DNA of 64,000 nt. It comes from Alitta virens. Lineage: Eukaryota > Annelida > Polychaeta > Phyllodocida > Nereididae. Positions 13,701 through 21,676 of this stretch are shown here, one piece after another. A model generated the notes under the pieces. It was not told the origin of the DNA, ran no database searches, and was given only the letters and a program-made list of their open reading frames with translations. The DNA is taken from the NCBI GenBank assembly GCA_932294295.1, contig OW028581.1:17768662-17832661 (forward strand). Direction: 5' to 3'. Positions within the stretch are counted from its first letter, which is position 1, and every line of letters begins with the position of its first letter. The position numbers and the translations under genes were made by a program.

Positions 13701-16700
13701 AATAAATTTTACAGTCTGTTTTTTTTTTTTTACATTAAATGCAGTTGCCAAATTGACATGTACTAAGAACATTGCTACTTCTTACACACATTTTTGAATT
13801 GCATAAAATCAGTTGAGTTCTTTACATTGATAGGTAAAGCATTCCACACCAGAGGACCTTGATACTGCCTTAGCCAATGGGAGTCCTGGGTTAACACGAC
13901 GTCCTCTGGTGTTAAGTTGAAATTGACTGTCAGCTGGGTGACCTAATGATTAAGGCATTCGGCCAATTCCACATTGACCAGCTCTGCTGAAAGTCCCAGG
14001 TTTGATTCCTGGCATAGGCTCTCATCATGAGCTAAATCCCAGCTGGATGTCGAACTGTCGATTGTATGAGATGTTAAATTGGAGGTGCCTTGTACTCCGT
14101 GTCTATGATGAGACAAGTAAAAGGTTCTACCCATGGGGTAAATGCGTAACATGATGACTAAGCTTCAGACCAGTGGCATTAAGACATCGAATGAATGTAG
14201 AACACGAACAAGAAAATGAACCTATCACCTTTGGAAAATCATTCTCCATATATGGCTGGAAGTCAGTCTTTCGCTCTGCCATATTGTTGGCATGTTTTAC
14301 AGCCTATTTAACATGTTTTGTTTAGTTTAGTTTCTTGAGTAAAATACACATATACATAAAATGATAGTATTTATAGCTAACATGTCCATTGTCCAACTTA
14401 TACTGACTTCTAGAGGCTTGCAAAGTATCGCTAGAACAAGAAGCCCTGGGCAGGCTATGTGGTCATCTGGCAAACTGACCTCTCTAATGGTCAGCCCAGT
14501 GGCCTCTAGCAGCCTCCAGCAGGATGCATTTCCTCAGCTTCTTTGATGGTCAGCTACTGACCAGCAGAAACATAAAACAAAGCAAAAGAACAAACGACCC
14601 ACAGAAAAACCAAAGGACTTAGTGCCAAACATTCAGGAGTTCAGGCCAGGCACTATTCAGAATATGCAGTGGATGATTTGGACTGTAATTTGGTCATCTT
14701 GTATTTCTGACTTTGCAGTGTTCTTCAGCTTCTTCTGTTTATTACACATATTGTTCTTTTAACATACACTTATATACAACATATTGTCTAAGCTTACTAC
14801 CAAGAAAAACAGATAATTTACACAATACTAGTGTCTGACATTGTCAGTTCGGCTTAAGGTCACGAGTTTGATTCCCAGCCCAGACCCTCTTCACACTGTG
14901 TGTCGTCACCTCACAGCCCAGCGACCTAATTATGTACATGTTTTGCTCGTTTACTCATCTAAAGTAATTTAATCAATTGCTCTTATAGTCTGGCTTATGG
15001 TATTAAAGGTCTAACAATGAAATTACAGAATAGTTAGATGTTCATGTGCTGAGTTTACGGGCAATTCTTGTTCTGACAAGCAGGCAATTCAGATAAAATT
15101 GCCTAAACTAAAAAAATATGAATCCCTTTCTCTTGTATTTTTAAGAGAAGATTTCATTAGTCTATATTCAGCCTATTGGCTACATAGTTTATCCAATCGT
15201 TTTATCTAACTAGGTAAACTAGCAAAGAATGTCCATAATTAGGTCGCTTGGCTTATAGTTGACACAGCTAGTGTTCATGAGCTGCATCCAAGATGGATGT
15301 CATCGCATAAGACGTTAAATTGGAGGTACCTTGCACTCAGTGTCTAGGTGCTGAGGCAAGTATATAAGATGACGAAGCTTCAGAGCCTGTAGCATTGCGA
15401 CATTGAAACATCAATATCTAACTTTCATAGCTCATCTACCATGTGTATAATATTCAAATGGCCAGTGATATATATATATATGTTATGAGCTGGTCAGGAC
15501 CTTCACATTACAATATAAATTTTAAATGTACATAATCAAGCTAATCAGTGAGAATATTAGCCAATGAATGAACTGATAAAGTAAAACATTAATATTTATT
15601 TACTGATATCTTCAGAGGTGTACAATACAACTGATATTATGCAGATAAGCTAAATATACTCAAATACAATGATAAAAGATTGCATAGTTCAGAGGGTGAG
15701 ATAAAAATCTATCTGAATTCACGTTACGAACATTATAGCATTAACATAGTTGACCGCTTGACCAGTATACAACAGACATAAACTAAGCTTATTATATATA
15801 TATTGCATCACTGAAAAGTTATATAATGACAATATCATGTACACATACGGTTTATTATTGTATGGTATTCCACACATCTGTGCCTTCGTATATTTATTGT
15901 CGTTAAACTTGCCATTGAGACTACAATGGTCCATCAGTCCCTACATTGAGAGCATCTCATCATTACTTCTGTCTCTGGTAGCTGGTCATATAAGCTGACT
16001 AAGCTAGGATTGAGACATTGAAATTGACAAAATATTCATTTTAGGGTTGCCAATCTATTTATTTCAGAATTCCCTGACCTTTCTTGAAAAAATTAATAAT
16101 AAAAAAATCTGTTTTATAACATGACAAAATATTTGCACAAAAATCCATACGTTCGCAGGTCATTGACACTGCAATAGCACCATAGGCAAACAGTAATGTA
16201 AAACTAAGCAGAAATTTGTGATGTATCAATTACACCTGCTGATTTAACATGCTAAAAGTTTGAGGTTATGTTAATTTTGTCTGAAACAGCGTTTCAGACG
16301 GTATGGAAAAATGTAAATTTTCCTTGACTATTGTTCAATTTATCTTGCAGATTTCTGAATTTCATGTGCCAGTTTTTAAAAAATCCCAAAATTTCCCTGA
16401 TCAGTGGCAACCCTCTAGCAAAATGACACTGGGTAACATTGTGAGGTAGTCTTAGCGGTGAGGTGGTCTTAATGCCCAGTCTTCTGTATTCCAGTTTGTC
16501 CTATTACCAATGTATTAGGCAGGTGTTGAATGCAGCAATCATCTTTCTTTTGTACAATGCACAATAGATATAAATAATTCATTACAGACATTATCATGCA
16601 TCTATGACCCAGTGTACAATATTAATAGATATGCAATCTATCTATCTGTCTGCAGTTATGAGTCAGGTCATATTTGGGTGTGAGTCACAATGGTCATATA

Positions 16701-19700
16701 TTATATGGTGTAAGACAGCAAATGTTGGAAGTTCTCCAAGCAGGTCACTCAAATGTTAGCCCTACATTATTTGTCTACATAGCGAGGTGGTCTTATTATT
16801 GAGAAGTTCTATTAAAAAACATGATAAGTTGATAACAGAAAATTATTCTGTCAAATCGATATGTATTATCGAGCAAATAATACAATTATTAACATAATTA
16901 ATTTAAAAACTATATTTTACTCAAAAAGTTTCCTTCAGCGATCTTAACGTCGGAAAGTTATGTACAGTCAGAAAAGCTGATAACTATATGCATATTATGA
17001 TATGATAACAAACCATTTTGGACTGTCAAATTTTTTCATTATAACCGGGATTCACTATGATATATGAGGAGTAAAAACTAGCCTAAAAATCTATTTGGCA
17101 GAACGAAATATAATTCTGTAATTATAAAATTATTTGCTCATTTCATTACTGTCCATATTCATGATATATTTGGGTCTTCAAAGAGTGTCTGTAATGAGAT
17201 AAAGTCATCACAAACTAATTAAAATTTAATGCAGTAGTAACATACATTTTCATTGTTATGAGTTATTACACCGTGATTTAAAACGACTTTAAAACGACTT
17301 TAACATTTTTTACTACTACTCATTGTACTGAAAAATGCAATATTTGATATTGAAACTGGAAATACATGGTTCAAAGTGCTAATATAATCACATTGTGTCA
17401 TACAATGAATGTTCATATATTGCATATGAATGGCCTTAAAATGTCATCCAATATCATTGAATATGCTGACCAGCACAAATTAAGCATAACATGTCATTGA
17501 CATATCAAGTACGATTTTTGTTATTGATCTTAGCTGCTGTGAATTATAAATAAACACCACTTGCTCCAGTACATTAGGGTCATGTCCATCAAACAGATTT
17601 TAAATTTATTTATATTAGTTCAAATTTTATTGCATTTTTTTATCACATTTCTACATGAATCACCACAGTTAATGCATGTTGCCTAAACCTAAGAAGTTCT
17701 ACATATTTTAGGACTAACTTGTTCATAAAAATTATACACAAAAACACCAGACAAATACTGATCTGTGACCCTGCATAATGTCAATAATATCTATCCATCT
17801 AAAATGAAATCCAATTGGGTTGAAAAGTGAATATTCTAAACAGGTGGACATGATATATAGTTGAAAATTTCAGAACTTTAAATTCTATTTTTCAATTACA
17901 ATGATATATATTTAAAAATGTAAACAAGTCAAATCCAAATAAAAAATGTTAATTTTCTGTATACATCATATCTGGCCTTTTTAACATGAAATGATCGTAC
18001 AGCTGTAAAGGCAATATTAACAATAAACACTTCATTATTCATATCACGGCCAAAACACACCTGACCAAATGTTCGCCACTGAACATATAAAGTTCTGTCA
18101 CTTCAGTGTGTTCAATTTAGTTGTACTCACAGTCAGCATGTGAATTATCACATACACATATGCTCTACATATGCTATCTGAGTCTTAATGTGTTATAAAA
18201 ATACATTTCTAGTACCTACTTCCCTTTTTGAATTGATTTTCAATAGTGGTGTTTTCACAACACTGAACAGTGTAAGCATAAATATATATTCCAATGTTTA
18301 TATGCTGGAAAATACACATCAACATCTATTTCAGGGAGGAAAAAAAAAGACATAAATCTTCGTTTGTCGTGTTCAGATACAAATGAACTCATATCATTCT
18401 GCATGCTGCACGCATATCACCAACATTTGTGTAATATTACCATTGATTACAAGCACAGTATCATTAGCATATAACAATGTTACTTGCAAGTACCAACTTT
18501 AAAGTATGATGGCACTGCCTGGTACTGTACTAAGAATCCTGTACATTATTTTAAGTCCTTAAAAATTAATCGCTACAGTATTCGTTCGATACCGAGCCTG
18601 GGTGCTTAATCATGAAATTTCAACATTTTTGCTGCATCTCACTTTATCAAAAACTGACATATATTTCGCTCACAGAATTATCTACTGTCTATTCATCAAG
18701 TTCAATACACTGTTTGGTTAGCTTGCCAGTGTGATTAAATGATTGTGATGATGCTAGTCTGCGTCAACTTGTAATTTAGCAATTATGACACAATGTGTAA
18801 CATGTAAACACAAACAAACGCCATGTATTATGTATATTAACAATGTTATGTCTGTATCTACAAGGACCAGCAATAATTAATAGCAACATGAATCTTCATG
18901 ATCATGTGGACATCAACAATGATCAATATATGAATTTCTTATTCATTTAGCCAGAAGACAATTTAGCAAAGAACTGACTCTTGTGTGCCTCGTAATAAAG
19001 GCTGTTAAGTCATTGATAGGCATATTAAGTAATGATGGCACAGATAATATATAAGATGAAAGTGATTGATGAATATGACTTGATTTATGGGCGGAGAAGG
19101 TGACTGTGTACATCAGCGGTCAGCTGTACAAGTAGAGGGCTGGTCAGTTCTCCTGTGATCTTGTACTCGGAAATACCTAAACAATACATGACGTCACAAC
19201 AGCCCAATTATTGATGACGTCATATAGTATTGTGCATTGGTGACGTCATGTATTGTATAGGTACTTCCGGGTGCAAAGGTCACATTTTTTCATATTAGAC
19301 AGGTGGACTAGTAATCTATTTAATCTACTATAGTCTATAGATAGATATTCTGACTGGGAAAGAGAGCAATACCTTTATAAACTGACTATACATTAATGAC
19401 ATGCACTATAAGCATTTGATAAGCAATGATAAGAGTCATTATCAAATTGGTGCTATCTTCGTGACCATTGTATGACTTCGGAAGTTCCTATGCACAGCCT
19501 GCCATTAAAACAACCTCCCATAAAGACAATGATAAAGTACTCAGCTTTATTACCAGGTCATTGCATTACTGGAATTAGCTGTGTAATTCTAAACTAGTAA
19601 CAAGTGATGATAGCTAGTCTGCTTCAGGAGCAAGGTGGCATTTACAATCGGTCTGAGATGACCATTACTTGTTGCACAGACAAATTACTCAAATATCTAT

Positions 19701-21369
19701 GATTCACTGAAGGTAAATAGGCTCTTTCAACATTTGCATTGAGCAGCCATAAAAAGAAAACTGGCATGCTGTTTACACAAAAGTTTTCTTTACACACTAG
19801 CAACTGCAAACGCAACTAATGACAACAAGTCTGATGTAAATATATCAGTCGTTTCAAAACCAAAGGACAAACATATACGGCATAATTAAGCAAATGTTTC
19901 AATCACCATTACTAGACCTGAGGATTTACTTGTATAGAATCTAAAATCAGAGAAGGAAACTCAGACAAGCTTGCTATAATCAATGATTATATCCCATAAA
20001 GCTCCACAAACTATGAACATTTGATGTGAGCCAATCAGATACTGCTCCACATATATGTAAAAACATCCATCCGATGTCTCAGATGAAAGTGGTTCATGGC
20101 ATGATGAGACACATTATCCTTATATTTCAACACAAACCTCCAAATAAGGTTACATCCTCATAAACACTCAAATTGCAAAACAGCTCGGTTGTTTCTGCAT
20201 CTAGCAATGAAGTATTTAATCACAATATTGATTATTTTCTGACAGTAATTGTGTCTAATTCGTCACAGCGCATTTCTTATTTTAATTATATACAAAGACT
20301 ACCAAGCAAACAGACCTTAGTAGCTAAGTACTCATAAACTGAAAATATCATTTGAAAATTTAAATAGAATTCTACTGTTGTAAATTTAATTTCATTAAAT
20401 CAACCTGAAATTCAAAACACAATTGTTTGTCACACTCTCAATGAAATCAACCATATATTGTTTGTGACACATCACACAAGGTTGTTTGTAACACTTCTGC
20501 AGTGAATAAATGGAAAATGGTTTTAAATTATTTACCTTAATAGCGACCCTATTGCAGACAGCTTTGGTAAGACGCAGCCAAGTAGGTAGATCCATAACTT
20601 CCATCAAGGCAACTTCATCGAGTTCAAGATTGCTTAAATCGCCCTCTCCTTTCATTGTACTGATGTTTATTTTGTCATGTGACAAGTTCTTTGTGAACCT
20701 AGAAATACAGAAAAAATTTATGTTAGAAAATTACGTGTAATTACACGATATTCAAACGGGGTCAATGTCAGATAGTTTATTTTCTGAGAACATTAGGTAC
20801 ACACAATCCAACTTAATTTTGAGAAAACCAACATGATTATGTCAAATGTTGACAAAGGACAGTGTCAAAAATAATAATAATAATTCTACGATTATCTTCA
20901 CAATATTCCGGCTTTACCATTTTTTTTTCAGCACTGTCAGCGCCTATCATCAAATGACTATTCAGCAAACAATTCTCTCCAACCTTATCAAATTCTTTTC
21001 CATTCTCATTATTTTGTAGGCAAGATCATAATGTCATTGATACATTTTTAATGTCAGCAAAAAAGGTCCATAGATAAGGTACCTATGGTGATAAACTTAT
21101 AGAGTAGAAATGTAATATTAAATAAGTTAAAACCTACATATATTTAAATTCTCACAGCTATACGCCTTCCTGTCAATGGGGTCACATTTTGACAGCTGTC
21201 ATTGTGTTGTTTTGGTTGTGAACAAAATGTGCTGTGTGTCGTCATTTCATTTTCAGCGATCAAAAATTGAATACCTCGAAATTACGCCACCATGTCACAC
21301 AATACATAAAATGTATTTCACTTACTTGGATAGATGTTTCAGAATCTGGCCTTTGATAAGACCTGCCAT
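184..21369 (-). CDS. BLTP3: BLTP3 (UHRF1BP1/UHRF1BP1L-type) bridge-like lipid transfer protein, N-terminal part, 10 coding exons
   Basis: The joined exons are 21326-21369, 20536-20698, 7764-7802, 5102-5184, 4236-4344, 3670-3777, 3211-3340, 2603-2766, 1865-2036 and 184-276 (1105 nt, ~368 residues). The protein opens MAGLIKGQILKHLSKF and continues with a chorein/VPS13-like N-terminus (LPTWLRLTKAVCNR, then IQWTKLKTHPISI). Further along come GKYGFAERIIDGIHLSIN, the block W-Q-N-A-DLRLTRIKDDLRGE, WQTLRIEAN, TTPLRLIANQSK, LDDLLWVLTDSQMRAA, SSYH-like ETSYHCHTGRIDLHLCDD and GGAMQLTLHKLMFDHYPYHAA. All of these follow human UHRF1BP1/UHRF1BP1L in order. Family members are ~1440-1460 aa, so about three quarters lies beyond the left edge. 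Bridge-like proteins form a hydrophobic groove that carries phospholipids between membranes; BLTP3B/SHIP164 acts on early endocytic vesicles (family knowledge). I call it the single pro-orthologue of BLTP3A/B; paralogue assignment is not possible here. Exon phases join without a stop. Confidence 0.95.
945..1015 (+). repeat. SINE-A tail fragment
   Basis: Contains the family's 3' signature (TCATCTCATCATTACATCTG, then GGTTATATAAGC), also found in the longer copies at 4750-5087 and 34228-34325. No tRNA-like head is left. Confidence 0.5.
1679..1716. repeat. (TCAA)n microsatellite
   Basis: About nine near-perfect TCAA units in a row in a BLTP3 intron. Confidence 0.9.
1865..2036 (-). CDS. BLTP3: BLTP3 coding exon 9
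   Basis: Opens with a Gln/Lys/Pro-rich stretch (MSFGLSQGQQKAAPKPTSK) and goes on to ISKLFDQHDVVETSYHCHTG and RIDLHLCDD, matching the family's FDVKESSYHLLISRLDLHICDD. The acceptor is TTTCAG and the donor GTCAGT. Confidence 0.93.
2603..2766 (-). CDS. BLTP3: BLTP3 coding exon 8
   Basis: Encodes SRVQFHLDDLLWVLTDSQMR then a Lys-rich helix ending AAEKIQ. LDDLLWVLTDSQ is near-invariant in the family. The acceptor is TTTCAG and the donor GTTAGA (weaker than consensus). Confidence 0.94.
3211..3340 (-). CDS. BLTP3: BLTP3 coding exon 7
   Basis: Encodes MEWQTLRIEANALEG and TTPLRLIANQSKTRITIRKR, matching WQTLRIEAD and TTPLRLITNQGRIQIALKRR of the family. The acceptor is CACCAG and the donor GTAATT. Confidence 0.94.
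3670..3777 (-). CDS. BLTP3: BLTP3 coding exon 6
   Basis: Thirty-six codons contain NADLRLTRIKDDLRGEIL and IFKE, a strongly conserved block. The acceptor is TTGCAG and the donor GTGAGT, phase 0 at both ends. Confidence 0.94.
4236..4344 (-). CDS. BLTP3: BLTP3 coding exon 5
   Basis: Encodes PAGKYGFAERIIDGIHLSIN followed by SVIVNFKAPAFQASIQ, aligning with the family's YGFAEKVVEGMFIIVNSI block, a beta-strand-rich groove segment. The acceptor is TCGCAG and the donor GTAAAT. Confidence 0.93.
4612..4736. mobile_element. MITE-1 copy 1 (palindromic element)
   Basis: The two halves are inverted copies. The left half runs from GACTTAGAAAC through GCAGGATTCCCATTGGCT, and the right half from AGCCAATAAGAGTCCTGG through GGACGT-type sequence to GTTTCCAAATC. 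Other copies lie at 13463-13922 and 39206-39330. No coding capacity, so a non-autonomous foldback or MITE-type element. A SINE-A copy follows directly. Confidence 0.75.
4750..5087 (+). mobile_element. SINE-A, near full-length tRNA-derived SINE
   Basis: The head has an A-box-like TGGTTAAGGC and a B-box-like GGGTTGGATTCC. The body shares GAGACGTTAAATTGGAGGTG and CTCACCCACGGGGTAAATG with 13934-14195 and 15250-15420, and the tail holds TGGTCATATAAGCTGACTAA. It ends about 14 nt from the BLTP3 exon 4 donor. Confidence 0.75.
5102..5184 (-). CDS. BLTP3: BLTP3 coding exon 4
   Basis: Encodes YLDEIVVEMETCSPPRDP and a short Ser-rich tail, matching the LDKVEVEMRTCEDPR segment of the vertebrate protein. 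The acceptor is TTCCAG and the donor GTGAGT. The 3' end of a SINE lies about 14 nt beyond the donor. Confidence 0.92.
5185..7763. other. BLTP3 intron 3
   Basis: 2.6 kb, strongly AT-rich. 5200-7040 shows no conserved coding segment and only chance ORFs. A TIR element occupies 7045-7367. Confidence 0.6.
7045..7367 (+). mobile_element. TIR element family T copy 1
   Basis: One of four ~315-nt copies (also 10984-11296, 36493-36805, 58805-59128). It starts ATAGAGGATTTCCACGG and ends GAAAAGACTCTAT. The ends are imperfect inverted repeats. The interior keeps AGCAAAATGAGTAATAAG and TGAATTCAGGGCTGTTCAGT. Confidence 0.75.
7764..7802 (-). CDS. BLTP3: BLTP3 coding exon 3 (39-nt microexon)
   Basis: Thirteen codons, IQWTKLKTHPISI, match the family's IQWTKLKTHPI segment. 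The acceptor is TTTGCAG and the donor GTAAGT, phase 0 at both ends. It is isolated between introns of 12.7 kb and 2.6 kb and too short for ORF scans. Confidence 0.93.
8159..8456. mobile_element. MITE-4, long-TIR palindromic element
   Basis: The ends are inverted copies of about 40 nt. The left reads GTGCAGTATAGCGGATCC then AAATTTATGCCCATATTTGG. The right, reverse-complemented, reads GTGCAGTATAGCGGACCC then AGATTTATGACCATATTTAG. The centre holds two TGACGTCA palindromes and an A13-type run. Only one copy was seen. Confidence 0.75.
8515..8600 (-). repeat. SINE-A tail fragment (reverse)
   Basis: Reverse complement of the SINE-A 3' signature (GTCAGCTTATATGACCAGCT, then GATGAGATGATAAGGC-like sequence). 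Confidence 0.5.
10285..10335. repeat. (CTAT)n/(CTTC)n microsatellite
   Basis: CTATCTATCTATGG followed by CCTTCC-rich repeats. Confidence 0.8.
10368..10515 (-). repeat. SINE-E tail joined to SINE-A tail fragment
   Basis: 10368-10470 matches the SINE-E body at 51562-51775 (GGGCTTTACGTCCTGTATTT, GGGCTAATTAGGACAGG). 10475-10515 is a reversed SINE-A tail (TATATGACCAGCAG, GATGAGATGATAAGGC). Both lack tRNA heads. Confidence 0.6.
10984..11296 (+). mobile_element. TIR element family T copy 2
   Basis: Starts ATAGTGGATTTTCACGG and ends GAAAAGACTCTAT; the first 15 nt and the reverse complement of the last 15 agree at 12 positions. An open frame across the interior reads LKSKMSNKRRGKTYVLLNSG then LFSEKTL, and is conserved in other copies. 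Confidence 0.75.
11862..12138. mobile_element. hAT-like MITE with 8-bp target-site duplication
   Basis: Inverted ends TAGTGATGGCAAAT (11875) and ATGGTGCCATCACTA (ending 12131) are flanked by AGAATCTA at 11862-11869 and 12131-12138. An 8-bp duplication is typical of hAT elements. Five extra bases sit between the left duplication and the repeat. The interior has several ATCGATTA/GATAATCGAT motifs. Confidence 0.6.
12621..12866 (+). mobile_element. SINE-D, tRNA-derived SINE with (CTAT)n tail
   Basis: A-box-like GGTGTATCGGTAGAGCGC, then B-box-like TGTTCGAGCCTCC about 45 nt later. An unrelated body with GGGTACCTGGCTCC follows, and the tail is ATCTATCTATCTATCC. This order is typical of tRNA-headed SINEs. 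Confidence 0.65.
13062..13140 (-). repeat. tRNA-like SINE head (reverse strand)
   Basis: On the minus strand, CTGGCCTAGCAGTTAAGG (A-box-like) is followed by TCCTGGGTTCCAAACC (B-box-like). Not a functional tRNA: no credible stems. Confidence 0.5.
13183..13256. mobile_element. CRE-MITE partial copy
   Basis: Central part of the family at 19136, 51384 and 57783. TGACGTCA occurs at 13202-13209 and 13228-13235. The outer inverted repeats are lost. Confidence 0.65.
13463..13922. mobile_element. MITE-1 copy 2, split by a LINE insertion
   Basis: The left half ends CAGGATTCCCATTGGCT (13524) and the right half resumes TTAGCCAATGGGAGTCC after 13861. The halves are inverted copies, as at 4612-4736. The intervening ~336 nt is foreign (next entry). 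Confidence 0.7.
13525..13861 (-). mobile_element. 5'-truncated non-LTR retrotransposon (LINE) 3' end
   Basis: On the minus strand a frame at 13858-13775 encodes GPLVWNALPINVKNSTDF then MQFKNVCKK and a stop. This is the characteristic C-terminus of jockey/CR1/L2-type reverse-transcriptase ORFs (pattern GPxxWNxLP...FK). A 3'UTR and a (TTATC)n tail (13525-13549) follow. The structure is classic for 5' truncation. Clade not assigned. Confidence 0.7.
13934..14195 (+). mobile_element. SINE-A copy following MITE-1
   Basis: Head GGTGACCTAATGATTAAGGC and B-box-like GGTTTGATTCCTGG. Shared body GAGATGTTAAATTGGAGGTG and a shortened tail. It starts about 12 nt after MITE-1, as at 4750. Confidence 0.7.
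14835..15420 (+). mobile_element. SINE-A relic split by MITE-5
   Basis: The left part (14835-14919) has B-box-like GAGTTTGATTCCCAGCCC. The right part (15250-15420) resumes with the body (GACGTTAAATTGGAGGTACC) and the tail. The gap is an inverted-repeat element. Confidence 0.6.
14920..15248. mobile_element. MITE-5, long-TIR element nested in a SINE
   Basis: Left end AGCGACCTAATTATGTACAT, then TTTGCTCGTTTACTCATCTA. Right end reverse-complemented AGCGACCTAATTATGGACAT, then TTTGCTAGTTTACCTAGTTA. That gives ~42-nt terminal inverted repeats around ~240 nt of AT-rich, non-coding interior. Confidence 0.75.
15950..16025 (+). repeat. SINE-A tail fragment
   Basis: Contains GGTAGCTGGTCATATAAGCT and the adjoining GACTAAGCT signature. 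Confidence 0.5.
19136..19284. mobile_element. CRE-MITE copy with three TGACGTCA sites
   Basis: Left end AGGGCTGGTCAGTTCTCCTG; right side ACTTCCGGGTGCAAAGGTCAC. Intact TGACGTCA palindromes lie at 19189-19196, 19215-19222 and 19241-19248. The distal right end is truncated. Confidence 0.75.
20536..20698 (-). CDS. BLTP3: BLTP3 coding exon 2 (chorein-like N-terminal domain)
   Basis: It completes the Lys codon and encodes FTKNLSHDKINISTMKGEG, LELDEVALMEVMDLPTWLRL and NRVAIK. The acceptor is TTTCTAG and the donor GTAAAT. This is the best-conserved chorein segment. It ends in phase 0 and is followed by the 12.7-kb intron. Confidence 0.95.
20699..21325. other. BLTP3 intron 1
   Basis: 627 nt, AT-rich, with no recognisable element. 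It may include regulatory sequence downstream of the shared promoter. Confidence 0.6.
21326..21369 (-). CDS. BLTP3: BLTP3 coding exon 1 (start codon)
   Basis: The ATG at 21369-21367 opens MAGLIKGQILKHLSK, the invariant N-terminus of the family, so the start is secure. The exon ends at a GTAAGT donor (21325-21320), two bases into a Lys codon. Confidence 0.95.
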
Positions 21370-21652
21370 GTTTGGTATCTTCTAATAACGACGAAAGAGC
21401 CGTTCATTAAGATCTCATCTTAGCAAACCCGGCCATTTTGCTTAGTCGAGTTCGTCGCGACTGTTGCGCCCTCTCATGATTTCTTGTTAAAAACGACTTG
21501 AGAGCCACGTAGCGGTTACAACAATTTTGACAGGCGCGTGGTGGCATTACAAGTCACATAGAAATATTGCAATTAAATATCTACAATCAAGCAGATCGCG
21601 TTCAAACACAGGAAATTGCATATTAGTGCCAATTGCAATAAAAGGACTAAAG
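21370..21652. promoter_or_regulatory. Bidirectional BLTP3/SSBP1 promoter and 5' leaders
   Basis: Only 283 nt separate the two start codons, which point away from each other, so both 5'UTRs and the promoter(s) must fit here unless further leader exons exist. The centre (21425-21540) has several CpGs (TCGAGTTCGTCGCGACTG) in a CpG-poor region and a YY1-like GCCATTTTG at 21432-21440. No TATA box is seen. Motif calls are by eye. Confidence 0.75.
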
Positions 21653-21676
21653 ATGATGAGGAGACAAGCAATTGGG
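21653..21676 (+). CDS. SSBP1: SSBP1 coding exon 1
   Basis: Encodes MMRRQAIG and ends at a GTGAGA donor. Chosen because it is in phase 0 with exon 2 and restores the family N-terminus. The open frame upstream of exon 2 has no ATG. Confidence 0.82.

Larger units (their letters stand above)
7803..20535. other. BLTP3 intron 2 (12.7 kb, repeat-rich)
   Basis: Filled with MITEs, SINE fragments and a LINE tail, listed separately. 16,050-19,130 is about 3 kb of AT-rich sequence in which I recognise neither repeats nor conserved exons. No nested gene was identified. Confidence 0.65.
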
